Assembly: GCA_965660875.1 (NCBI GenBank)
Contig: CBFIBQ010000007.1
Coordinates: forward strand, 1 to 64,000
Direction: 5' to 3'
Source of the DNA: UBA6770 sp965660875
GTDB taxonomy: Bacteria; Bacteroidota; Bacteroidia; Flavobacteriales_G; Salibacteraceae
DNA: 64,000 bases
A program made the translations under genes and the position numbers. Within the stretch, counting starts at the first letter, position 1, and each line of letters begins with the position of its first letter. The notes below the pieces were generated by a model that saw only the letters and a list, made by a program, of their open reading frames with translations, had not been told where the DNA came from and made no database searches. Positions 25,886 to 34,245 of this stretch are shown here, piece after piece.

Positions 25886-25925
25886 CTAATAATTTAGTTA
25901 TATAAAAAACTATTTAGTTAATAAT
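25886..25925 (-). promoter_or_regulatory. Possible BlaI operator
   Basis: The motifs TAACTA (25880s), TTTAGTTATAT and ACTATTTAGTTAAT form repeats and imperfect dyads just upstream of the blaI-like gene, where autorepressing BlaI proteins usually bind. This is inferred from position and symmetry only. Confidence 0.3.
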
Positions 25926-25984
25926 CAAAATTATCTACCGTTTGATTTCAGGCTTGACACACTGTCCATCTCAAAAGCGATTTA

Positions 25985-25992
25985 TACATTTG
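25985..25992 (+). promoter_or_regulatory. Candidate -7 box for the isocitrate dehydrogenase gene
   Basis: TACATTTG matches TAnnTTTG and lies 66 bases upstream of the ATG at 26059. No clear -33 partner was seen. Confidence 0.45.
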
Positions 25993-26058
25993 TACACCCT
26001 TAAGATTTCCCTTTTTAAGAATAGAAAAAGCGCATAATTCGCTACTATAAAAAAGTAC

Positions 26059-28272
26059 ATGGCAAAAATTATTTATACCAAAACAGACGAAGCACCAGCA
26101 TTAGCGACCTATTCTTTTCTGCCAATAGTTCAGAAATTCACCAAAGCTGCACAGATTGAAGTGGAGACTCGGGACATTTCCTTGGCGGCTCGAATCATTT
26201 CAGCGTTTCCAGAATATTTACCAAAGGAGATTCAATTAACCGACGACTTAGCAGAATTGGGAGAATTGGCTCAATCACCTGAAGCGAATATCGTAAAGTT
26301 ACCCAATATCAGTGCCTCCACTCCACAGTTGAATGCTGCTATCCATGAACTGATTGCAAAAGGTTACGATTTGCCAGATTATCCAATAGAGCCAACGACA
26401 GAAATTGAGCGCAACATAAAATCTCGCTATGATAAAATTAAGGGAAGTGCCGTAAACCCAGTATTGAGGGAAGGAAACTCAGACCGAAGGGCTCCAAAGG
26501 CAGTTAAAAACTTTGCAAAGAAAAACCCACATAGTATGGGGGCTTGGAGTGCGACTTCCAAAACTCATGTATCGAGCATGTTGGAAGGCGATTTTTACGG
26601 TTCTGAAAAGTCTGTCGTGATTGATGCACCTAAAACGGTTTCAATCGAGCTTCACCACGAAGGGGGTAAAAAGTTATTGAAACAAAGCACCACGCTGCTT
26701 AAAGGTGAAGTGATTGACAGCTCGGTAATGAGTAAGTCTGCTTTGATTTCATTTTTGGAAAAGGAAATAGCAGATGCAAAAACACAGGGTGTCTTACTTT
26801 CCTTGCATCTTAAGGCGACCATGATGAAGGTTTCTGACCCAATCATTTTTAGCCATGCCGTCAAAGTGTATTTCGCTGAGTTGTTTGAAGAATATGCTGA
26901 CCTTTTTGACGAACTAGGGGTGGATACCAAAAGTGGCTTTGGTGATGTTGTCTCGAAAATCAATTCGCTACCAGAAAAACAACGAGAAGAAATAGAAGTG
27001 GCTATTCAGAATTGTTACGATGCTCAGCCAGATTTGGCCATGGTGAATTCAGACAAAGGCATTACCAATTTGCACGTGCCCAGTGATGTAATTATTGATG
27101 CCTCTATGCCCGCAGCAATTCGCAGTTCTGGAAAAATGTGGGGTTGGGATAATAAACTGCACGATACCAAAGCAATTATTCCCGACAGAAGTTATGCGGG
27201 AGTATATCAAGCGACTATTGATTTCTGTAAGGAGCATGGAGCATTCGACCCAACGACTATGGGTTCGGTTTCCAACATTGGCTTGATGGCCCAAAAAGCA
27301 GAAGAATACGGTTCACACGATAAAACCTTCGAAATTGAGGAGGCAGGAACTGTAAAGGTTATTGATGCACAGGGTAAGATACTGATGGAGCAGTTGGTCT
27401 CAGAAGGAGATATATTTAGAATGTGTCAAGTAAAAGACGCCCCCATCCGAGATTGGGTAAAACTCGCAGTACAACGAGCCAAAACGACGGGAAACCCTGC
27501 TATTTTTTGGTTAGACAATAACAGAGCCCACGACTGCAATCTAATTGCGAAAGTGGAATCCTACCTTCAGGACTTTGATACCAGTGGTACCGATATAAAA
27601 ATTATGCCACCCATTGAAGCTACCAACTATACATTAGAACGATGCAAAAACGGGTTGGATACAATTTCTGTAACCGGTAATGTGTTGCGCGATTACCTTA
27701 CAGACCTCTTCCCTATTTTAGAATTGGGAACCAGTGCAAAAATGCTCTCTATCGTTCCATTAATGAACGGAGGTGGTTTATTTGAGACTGGCGCAGGAGG
27801 TTCTGCCCCTAAGCACGTGCAGCAATTGGTGGAAGAAAACCACTTGCGCTGGGACTCGCTTGGTGAATTTCTTGCACTCTCGGTGTCCTTAGAGCATTTG
27901 AGCCAGCAATTTGACAATCCAAGAGCACAAATATTAGCGGACACATTGGATCGTGCTACGAGTAATTTTTTGGACCAAGGAAAGTCTCCAAGCAGGAAAG
28001 TTGGTGAATTGGACAGTAGAGGTAGCCATTTCTATCTTGCTTTGTATTGGGCGCAAGAATTATCGGAACAGTCTAATGACCAGAAACTTCAAGATCATTT
28101 TAAAGCAGTGTATAACGAATTATTAACCAACGAAACTGCCATTGTGAAAGAATTGGAGGAAGTTCAAGGAAATGGAGCAAACATCGGCGGCTACTATTTA
28201 CCAAACCAAAAACTAACCCAAGCCGTTATGCGTCCCAGTAAAACGCTCAATTCAATTATCGATACAATTTAA
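26059..28272 (+). CDS. icd: Isocitrate dehydrogenase (NADP), monomeric type
   Basis: This 737-residue protein has the length and sequence of the monomeric isocitrate dehydrogenases, unrelated in size to the dimeric 415-residue type. Recognisable blocks are KTDEAPALATYSFLPIV (1-24), REGNSDRRAPKAVKNFAKKNPHSMGAW (about 137-163), LHLKATMMKVSDPIIFSHAV, and MVNSDKGITNLHVPSDVIIDASMPAAIRSSG. It oxidises isocitrate to 2-oxoglutarate with NADP+ in the citric acid cycle. The next gene, menB, starts 8 bases after its stop, so they may be cotranscribed despite unrelated pathways. Confidence 0.96.
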   Translation: MAKIIYTKTDEAPALATYSFLPIVQKFTKAAQIEVETRDISLAARIISAFPEYLPKEIQLTDDLAELGELAQSPEANIVKLPNISASTPQLNAAIHELIAKGYDLPDYPIEPTTEIERNIKSRYDKIKGSAVNPVLREGNSDRRAPKAVKNFAKKNPHSMGAWSATSKTHVSSMLEGDFYGSEKSVVIDAPKTVSIELHHEGGKKLLKQSTTLLKGEVIDSSVMSKSALISFLEKEIADAKTQGVLLSLHLKATMMKVSDPIIFSHAVKVYFAELFEEYADLFDELGVDTKSGFGDVVSKINSLPEKQREEIEVAIQNCYDAQPDLAMVNSDKGITNLHVPSDVIIDASMPAAIRSSGKMWGWDNKLHDTKAIIPDRSYAGVYQATIDFCKEHGAFDPTTMGSVSNIGLMAQKAEEYGSHDKTFEIEEAGTVKVIDAQGKILMEQLVSEGDIFRMCQVKDAPIRDWVKLAVQRAKTTGNPAIFWLDNNRAHDCNLIAKVESYLQDFDTSGTDIKIMPPIEATNYTLERCKNGLDTISVTGNVLRDYLTDLFPILELGTSAKMLSIVPLMNGGGLFETGAGGSAPKHVQQLVEENHLRWDSLGEFLALSVSLEHLSQQFDNPRAQILADTLDRATSNFLDQGKSPSRKVGELDSRGSHFYLALYWAQELSEQSNDQKLQDHFKAVYNELLTNETAIVKELEEVQGNGANIGGYYLPNQKLTQAVMRPSKTLNSIIDTI

Positions 28273-28279
28273 TTTACAT

Positions 28280-29122
28280 ATGGCAACAATTGATTGGAAA
28301 ACCGCGACAGAATTTGAAGACATTACCTACAAAAAATGTGGTGCAGTAGCGCGCATAGCTTTCAACCGCCCAAACGTTAGAAATGCATTTCGGCCCAAAA
28401 CTGTGGGAGAATTGTACAAAGCATTTCTTGATGCAAGGGAAGATACCAATATCGGTGTAGTCTTGCTTTCGGCCGAAGGACCATCAACAAAAGACGGCAA
28501 GTATTCGTTTTGCAGCGGCGGCGATCAAAATGCAAGAGGTCATCAAGGTTATGTAGACGACGACGGTATGCCACGCTTGAATATTCTTGAAGTTCAGCGA
28601 TTGATTCGTTTTATGCCCAAGGTGGTCATTGCAGTAGTGCCCGGTTGGGCTGTTGGCGGCGGTCACAGTTTACATACCGTATGCGATTTGACTCTAGCCA
28701 GTAAGGAGCACGCCATATTCAAACAAACGGATGCCGATGTCACCAGCTTCGACGGAGGTTACGGTTCCGCTTATTTAGCTAAAATGGTGGGTCAAAAACG
28801 CGCACGTGAGATCTTCTTTTTAGGAAGGAATTATTCCGCTCAAGAGGCCTATGAGATGGGAATGGTAAATGCCGTTATTCCACACGAAAAATTGGAAGAC
28901 GAGGCGTTTCAGTGGGCTCAAGAAATATTGGAGAAATCACCAACCTCCATCAAAATGCTCAAGTTTGCGTTTAACCTAACCGATGACGGAATGGTGGGTC
29001 AACAGGTTTTTGCTGGGGAAGCAACTCGCCTGGCATACATGACGGATGAGGCAAAAGAAGGCCGTAATGCGTTTTTAGAGAAAAGAAAACCAGATTTCAC
29101 GAACATCAAATGGATTCCTTAA
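28280..29122 (+). CDS. menB: 1,4-dihydroxy-2-naphthoyl-CoA synthase (MenB)
   Basis: This is a 280-residue crotonase-fold enzyme of the usual length. MenB blocks are RPNVRNAFRPKTVGEL, FCSGGDQNARGHQGYVDDDG (with the bicarbonate/oxyanion region), VVPGWAVGGGHSLHTVCDLTLAS, and TDADVTSFDGGYGSAYLAK with the catalytic Asp. It closes the naphthoate ring in menaquinone biosynthesis in the cytoplasm, in keeping with menaquinone as the respiratory quinone of Bacteroidota. Other men genes are not in the window. Confidence 0.96.
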   Translation: MATIDWKTATEFEDITYKKCGAVARIAFNRPNVRNAFRPKTVGELYKAFLDAREDTNIGVVLLSAEGPSTKDGKYSFCSGGDQNARGHQGYVDDDGMPRLNILEVQRLIRFMPKVVIAVVPGWAVGGGHSLHTVCDLTLASKEHAIFKQTDADVTSFDGGYGSAYLAKMVGQKRAREIFFLGRNYSAQEAYEMGMVNAVIPHEKLEDEAFQWAQEILEKSPTSIKMLKFAFNLTDDGMVGQQVFAGEATRLAYMTDEAKEGRNAFLEKRKPDFTNIKWIP

Positions 29123-29138
29123 TTACGTTTGCAAGCCT

Positions 29139-29492
29139 ATGTTGATTTACAAGCAATTTACATTCGATTCTGCCCATCAACTGCCTAATGTACCCGAAGG
29201 GCATAAATGCAAAAATTTGCACGGCCACACCTATCACTTAACGGTCTATATAGAAGGTGATTTGGACGAAAAACTAGGATGGGTAATGGATTTTAGCGAG
29301 GTAAAAGCAGCGATGAAACCCGTTTTAAAAAAAGTAGACCACAACTATTTGAACGACATTCCTGGATTGGAAAACCCTACTTCCGAGGTTTTGGTCGTGT
29401 GGATTTGGAATCAGATCAAACCTGCTCTTCCACTTCTCAAACGTCTTGAATTAAAAGAAACGCCGACGAGTGGGGCGATTTACGAAGGATAG
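29139..29492 (+). CDS. queD: 6-carboxytetrahydropterin synthase-type protein (QueD)
   Basis: This is a 117-residue protein of the PTPS/QueD family. The zinc ligands are His13, His28 and His30 (SAHQLPNVPEGHKCKNLHGH) and the catalytic Cys is Cys24; WVMDFSEVK follows, and the C-terminal TSEVLVVWIW and LKETPTSGAIY carry the substrate-binding Glu. QueD makes 6-carboxy-tetrahydropterin for queuosine and other deazapurines. It follows menB by 16 bases. A true PTPS function is less likely in this setting. Confidence 0.9.
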   Translation: MLIYKQFTFDSAHQLPNVPEGHKCKNLHGHTYHLTVYIEGDLDEKLGWVMDFSEVKAAMKPVLKKVDHNYLNDIPGLENPTSEVLVVWIWNQIKPALPLLKRLELKETPTSGAIYEG

Positions 29493-29494
29493 AT

Positions 29495-29561
29495 TGTAAA
29501 ACGTTTCAAGTATCACGTAAAACGTCCGACGTAGTATGTTATACGTTTTACACTTTACAAT
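29495..29561. repeat. Inverted/direct repeats between convergent genes
   Basis: TGTAAAACGT (29495-29504) is perfectly inverted at 29543-29552, and a third direct copy of GTAAAACGT lies at 29517-29525. ATTGTAAA (29493-29500) is also inverted at 29554-29561. It may act as a terminator for the two convergent genes or be a short intergenic repeat. Confidence 0.45.
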
Positions 29562-30949
29562 TTCTTAAAAACCTTCACCTCAGAATTTTTCTCCTCTGCA
29601 CTGTAGGAGCCCTCGTCGATTAACTCTAGGCCTGCTTGATGAACTGCCGCTAAACTTGTTCCTCCTTCGCTTTTTGCAAAGTGATTGTCCCAAATGTACA
29701 GGTCACCACTTTTTAAATCTTGGAGATTAAAATGTTGCGTAAAGTAGAATATTTCACTGGACTCATTCGCTGGGTCTGCTTCAAGGTAAACGGCCAGAAA
29801 AGAATGATAATAAAATAAGCGACCGTTCTTTCTGTGCGCTGCAATTTTTTTCTTGTCCAATTGGCGAATGGCTAGTATTTCAACACTTTCATTTTTCGGA
29901 AACTCATACAAATGGTCAGCAACACTTATCATGGTAATGACACAGCCAATCGTGATCGGAAACATTACCGCCCGGTATTTAGTGAGCCACTTCCACTCCA
30001 ACGCTTTTACGGAAAGCACTCCGATTAGAGGAACTATAACCATCATTACTCTGACCAAACCTGCCGATGCTCCAGCACCTAACCACCAGACGGTAGAGTG
30101 CGCAAAAAAGTAGGAAAGTATCAAGCTCAACACGAGTAATTCCAACTTTTTGTTTGACGAAACTTGGATTTTGGGCAAGAACAATTCAACAATTAAGCGG
30201 ATGACGCTTACACCGAATAGAACGGTAAGCAATTGGTGTATGAACTGGTCGTACGATTCGGCAAAATGCCAAAAGCTACCACTTCCATATACCGCTGAAG
30301 CGTCGCCGTAAGGTTGTTTGGTAATTATCCAAAAAAAGTCGCCGTGGAATGGCCAACCAATAAGACCGTAGATGATAAACCCGGTGAGTAAAAATGGAGC
30401 CGATTTGAGTGATTTTACCCACCATAAAAACAACAGAAATAAGGGGTAATAAATAAATAACTCTGTTCGGCAAAGAATTAAAAATGACAGGATTACACTC
30501 CCTATTCTGTAGCTTTTCCTTGAGTAAAAATACACGCCTGACATAAGGACTAAGGAAGCTATTGGCTCTGTAAGCCCGCTATACATTCCAACGTACATTA
30601 CTGGAGCAAAAACTGTAAAAATCACCGCTAAAAAATGGTAGCGATAACCCAATTGTTTGGCAGTAAGACTAGCGAATACTCCAGCACCAAGACCGCAGAG
30701 AATATTCATAAGTTCCACCCCTTTTAAACCCAGCTGAGCAAAAGGTGCTGCAAACAGAGTAAAAACAGGCTTTCCCCAATGATCTACAAAAAAATGCGGA
30801 TGTTCAAATGCATAGCGGGCGAACAAGTAATGCGTGTAAGTATCTCCACCACCCGACGTCCATTGCATGATAGACAGGTAGTAAAGAAAGTACCCCAAAC
30901 TGCCCAGCGCCAAGAGCACAATTAATCCGTATTGTTTTGCGAAATTCAC
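29555..30949 (-). CDS. Polytopic membrane protein, GT-C glycosyltransferase-like
   Basis: This 464-residue protein has about ten to eleven hydrophobic segments, an early extracytoplasmic loop with acidic residues (SGGGDTYTHYLFARYAFEHP, about 32-51) and a conserved GWPFHGDFFW stretch. A soluble C-terminal domain of about 110 residues follows. This is the layout of GT-C mannosyltransferase-like proteins that use lipid-linked sugar donors. The acceptor is unknown and there are no glycan genes beside it. A non-enzymatic role is possible. Confidence 0.6.
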   Translation of the reverse strand: MNFAKQYGLIVLLALGSLGYFLYYLSIMQWTSGGGDTYTHYLFARYAFEHPHFFVDHWGKPVFTLFAAPFAQLGLKGVELMNILCGLGAGVFASLTAKQLGYRYHFLAVIFTVFAPVMYVGMYSGLTEPIASLVLMSGVYFYSRKSYRIGSVILSFLILCRTELFIYYPLFLLFLWWVKSLKSAPFLLTGFIIYGLIGWPFHGDFFWIITKQPYGDASAVYGSGSFWHFAESYDQFIHQLLTVLFGVSVIRLIVELFLPKIQVSSNKKLELLVLSLILSYFFAHSTVWWLGAGASAGLVRVMMVIVPLIGVLSVKALEWKWLTKYRAVMFPITIGCVITMISVADHLYEFPKNESVEILAIRQLDKKKIAAHRKNGRLFYYHSFLAVYLEADPANESSEIFYFTQHFNLQDLKSGDLYIWDNHFAKSEGGTSLAAVHQAGLELIDEGSYSAEEKNSEVKVFKKL

Positions 30950-31031
30950 GTATCCAAAAATGAGGTTTTATAAGAATACCAGCCAACTCTTTTGAAATAA
31001 AGATTAATTTGGACAGCGAATTCTCTAAATA

Positions 31032-32807
31032 ATGAAACGACTCGCACTATTACCAGTTCTTTTTTTCCTTATCACTGGTATTTCAGCACAAGATTCAACC
31101 ACTATTTATGAAGTTTTCAAGGATATTTTAAATCGAACAAAATATGTAGACAGCCTTCAGGAATTTGACGAACACGGCAACGTCATTGCTGATTATTACA
31201 TTTACGAAGTCAACAACAAAGTAATTACTGTCCACCCCGTCATGGGAAGCGCAGAATTCCAGAATGATTCATTGATACGATCTAGGCTGAATGAAAGTCT
31301 ATCTAAATATGTGAACGCTCACATACCCTTGGAGGCAAGAATCCTTCACGTGACCTTTAAGAATTGCGTTTTTACCGATTTTATTCATTTCTCTCATCAT
31401 AACTACAGAAACCTGTCTTTCGAAAATTGTTCGTTTGAAAACGACGTGCACATAAGTGATTGTGGAATCGATGCGTTGACCTTTCGTAATTGCACCTTCA
31501 ATGGGAAGAAAGTAGAGCTAAAGAGAAACCAAATCATTGAAGATGTGCGGTTTGAAAACAACGCATTCAAAAATTTGAACCTCCTTGGATTGAAAAACAA
31601 TCAGTTCGAAGGAGAATTATTGCTGAATAATAACAAATGCTCCTACGAGACGACCTGCTGGGCTGCTGGAAATCAATTCTCGAAAAGAATAGCTTTTACA
31701 AATACCGATTTATGGTCTTTGCGCCTGGAGAAAAACTTGTTTTACTCAACTGAACCGGACACATTTAAAATAAACTACAGAAATCAAGAGCACATATGTA
31801 CTTCAAACGAGCGGCTTATCTTCTACAACATCTTCTCTGCTGAAGATAATGCAACAAGCGTCTGGCTCATTGAGAATGAATTTGAAAGCGAAACGGGAAC
31901 AGAAGAGATGATTTACTCTGGAGTATTCAACGATTTTCTTTTCCTTGAAAACAAAATTGACTGGCGCGTTGAATTTTCTTCGTCAACAGTAGAAAAAAGC
32001 TTTTGGTTGGAGTCGAATACTTTTAATTCCAATATCTCCTTTGATTCCTTCATTTTTTCTGAAATGTTGAATTCCATCCCATGGCATCAAATTGAGGGAT
32101 ATAAACTCACAATAAACTCCTATTCAGGAGAATATAGTAGTCCAAAAAAACATGCTAGAATAATGAGTCTGCCCATCATTTACAAAGGAGCACAAAATGA
32201 AATGGGTAGCCCAAATGCTCGGCATTTAATACGCAGCTACAAAACCATTTACGACATCTGCAAAAAGAACGGCGACATTGAATCCGCCAACGGCTGCTAC
32301 GCCGAAATGAAACAAGTGGAAACCCGCCGCTGGAAATACCTTTTTGAACAAAACAAAACCTTCGAATCCTTCTTCCGCTGGCAACTCAACTCCTTCCTCT
32401 CCTACTTCACCGATTATGGTACTAACCCAGCAAAGGCAGTTATTAAAAGCGGGTGGGTGATTTTGTTGTTTGCTATTTTCTATTTGTTTTTTCCGAGTGA
32501 CTGGGATGTAAGTAACAGAGCGGAGTTTCTCCAAAAATGGAAGCAACTCCTTGGTCGCAAGAAACAAGAAGCAAGCGGCAAGTGGGGTAATCGGTTTTAT
32601 CTAACCACTTTAGCTTTTATAGCTTACACCGGGTTCATTCATATTTTGAATGCACTCACGTTGAGTTTGAATGCTTTTACCACCCTTGGCTTTGGGGATA
32701 TTCCGACTCATGGAGCTGCGCGCTATGTAACCATTGTGCAAGGGTTTATTGGTTGGTTTTTGTTGACGATTTTTAGTGTGAGTTTGATAAATCAAGTATT
32801 GGGGTAA
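31032..32807 (+). CDS. Beta-helix repeat protein fused to a two-TM potassium channel pore
   Basis: This 591-residue protein has a signal peptide (1-19). Residues about 100-360 have pentapeptide-like, right-handed beta-helix repeats (LSFENCSFENDVHIS, LTFRNCTFNGKKVEL, VRFENNAFKNLNLLG). A linker with an EMKQVETRRWKY helix follows, then membrane segments at about 470-487 and 523-545 and a pore loop TTLGFGDIP (551-558), which fits the K+ selectivity filter TVGYGD, and a last membrane helix to the end. It may be a potassium channel with an extracytoplasmic sensor domain. The fusion is uncommon; selectivity and gating are unproven. Confidence 0.78.
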   Translation: MKRLALLPVLFFLITGISAQDSTTIYEVFKDILNRTKYVDSLQEFDEHGNVIADYYIYEVNNKVITVHPVMGSAEFQNDSLIRSRLNESLSKYVNAHIPLEARILHVTFKNCVFTDFIHFSHHNYRNLSFENCSFENDVHISDCGIDALTFRNCTFNGKKVELKRNQIIEDVRFENNAFKNLNLLGLKNNQFEGELLLNNNKCSYETTCWAAGNQFSKRIAFTNTDLWSLRLEKNLFYSTEPDTFKINYRNQEHICTSNERLIFYNIFSAEDNATSVWLIENEFESETGTEEMIYSGVFNDFLFLENKIDWRVEFSSSTVEKSFWLESNTFNSNISFDSFIFSEMLNSIPWHQIEGYKLTINSYSGEYSSPKKHARIMSLPIIYKGAQNEMGSPNARHLIRSYKTIYDICKKNGDIESANGCYAEMKQVETRRWKYLFEQNKTFESFFRWQLNSFLSYFTDYGTNPAKAVIKSGWVILLFAIFYLFFPSDWDVSNRAEFLQKWKQLLGRKKQEASGKWGNRFYLTTLAFIAYTGFIHILNALTLSLNAFTTLGFGDIPTHGAARYVTIVQGFIGWFLLTIFSVSLINQVLG

Positions 32808-33053
32808 ACGTATTGTCAGCTATTACACGATTAAGATAAGCAACCAATAATACCCTGTCTAGCAAATTCAAGTTATTGTTAAAATCCTATTCAAAAGATA
32901 GGGCGTCGAGCAACTAAGAATGCTATTGTATCTATCGCCCATATGTTTATCAAAGGACCTTGCATAATACTGAAAACATGAGTTAAAAGAATATCAATAA
33001 TCAAAGAACTAATCCGTAAAATATTTGTACTATCTGTATAAACAAAACAAAAC

Positions 33054-33584
33054 ATGAAAAAGATAGTATTAGGATTCGGTTGTGCAGCATTGTTATTATC
33101 AAGTTGCGGTGGTGGCGGAGACTCAAAAGAGACAAAAGCGCCCGAAGAAAAGAAAATGCAATTACAAACAGGACCAGAGGAAAAGTCAAAACCTATGGAT
33201 ATTCCGGAAGTGGCAGAGATTGTAATTGAAAGTAACGATCAAATGAAATACAATACCAAGCGTATTGAGGTGTATAAAGGGCAAAAGGTAAAATTGACAT
33301 TGAAGCATGTTGGTGAAATGCCGCTTGAGTCTATGGGGCATAACTGGGTATTACTTCAAAGAGGTACCGACAAAAACGCTTTCGCTGAAGCTTCTATTGC
33401 CGCAAAAGAAACGGGCTACATTGCCCCCGACATGAAAGATGCAGTAATTGCTAATACCAAAACTATTGGCGGTGGCGAATCGGTTACAATTGAGTTTGAT
33501 GCGCCCAAAAAAGGATTGTACGATTTTATCTGCTCTTTCCCTGGTCACGTAGGTATGATGAATGGAAAGTTTGTAGTGCAATAA
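33054..33584 (+). CDS. Azurin-like blue copper lipoprotein
   Basis: This 176-residue protein has a lipobox LLLSSC (Cys18) and a charged linker (about 20-50). The cupredoxin domain has the type 1 copper ligands His96 (MGHNWVLL), Cys160, His165 and Met169 (FICSFPGHVGMM), spaced exactly as in azurin. It should carry electrons in the periplasm, probably tethered to a membrane. A near-consensus -7 box (AATATTTG, about 33020-33027) lies upstream, and a terminator follows 20 bases after the stop, so it is a single-gene unit. Confidence 0.93.
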   Translation: MKKIVLGFGCAALLLSSCGGGGDSKETKAPEEKKMQLQTGPEEKSKPMDIPEVAEIVIESNDQMKYNTKRIEVYKGQKVKLTLKHVGEMPLESMGHNWVLLQRGTDKNAFAEASIAAKETGYIAPDMKDAVIANTKTIGGGESVTIEFDAPKKGLYDFICSFPGHVGMMNGKFVVQ

Positions 33585-33603
33585 CTGAACGCTATATGTA
33601 TTG

Positions 33604-33640
33604 AAAAGGCAGCTGCATTAATTTGTGGCTGCCTTTTTTT
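33604..33640 (+). terminator. Terminator after the azurin gene
   Basis: The stem AAAGGCAGC against GCTGCCTTT has a loop of about 14 bases and a run of seven T. It also faces the convergent 5-formyl-THF cyclo-ligase gene. Confidence 0.8.
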
Positions 33641-33673
33641 AAGGGTAAAAGTCAACAATAAAAAATCAATAAC

Positions 33674-34234
33674 TCAGTCTGCCAGCGCAATCTCCAAACG
33701 TACATCGTGCTCTTCTGTGGGCACTTGATGCATCAATTGAAAGTCGTACCCTACACCAACTTTTATAGCCGCTGGGTGTTTCACTAAAAAGTTGTCGTAA
33801 AAGCCACCTCCATACCCTAACCTACCGCCCTGTTGATCAAATGCCAAACCGGGAACTATAATTAAATCGAATGAACCCAAATATTCCTTATCTCCTGCCG
33901 GATAAACGGTACCAAACCGCCCCTGCTCTACATTATTTAAATCACTAAGAATTAAATGTTTAAGTGAGGGTTTTTTTAGTGTTTTTGGACAAACGACTGT
34001 TGTTTCCGTTTTCAATAAATAGGATATAAAGGGTTTAATATCAACCTCCTTTCCCATTGGTATGAAGCAATGCACAGCAGTCAGATCTTTTTGCTGAGCT
34101 ATTTCAAAAAGCTGTTCATTAATTTTTTTAGATTTCTGCACTACCGCTTCTTGCGTCAATTGTTGTCGCAATTCCAATTGTCGTTCTCTTAATATCTGCT
34201 TCTCTTTTTTTATTTTATCGTGATTTGATTGCAT
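33674..34234 (-). CDS. 5-formyltetrahydrofolate cyclo-ligase
   Basis: This 186-residue protein is of normal length. It has an N-terminal helix with KKEKQILRERQLELRQQL, the CFIPMGKEVDIKPFI segment and the family signature VPGLAFDQQGGRLGYGGGFYDNFL (about 130-153) with the ATP-binding GRLGYGGGFYD. It converts 5-formyl-THF to 5,10-methenyl-THF using ATP in the cytoplasm. It follows the metallophosphoesterase gene by 11 bases on the same strand, so the two may be cotranscribed without a functional link. Confidence 0.93.
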   Translation of the reverse strand: MQSNHDKIKKEKQILRERQLELRQQLTQEAVVQKSKKINEQLFEIAQQKDLTAVHCFIPMGKEVDIKPFISYLLKTETTVVCPKTLKKPSLKHLILSDLNNVEQGRFGTVYPAGDKEYLGSFDLIIVPGLAFDQQGGRLGYGGGFYDNFLVKHPAAIKVGVGYDFQLMHQVPTEEHDVRLEIALAD

Positions 34235-34245
34235 AATATATTCAA

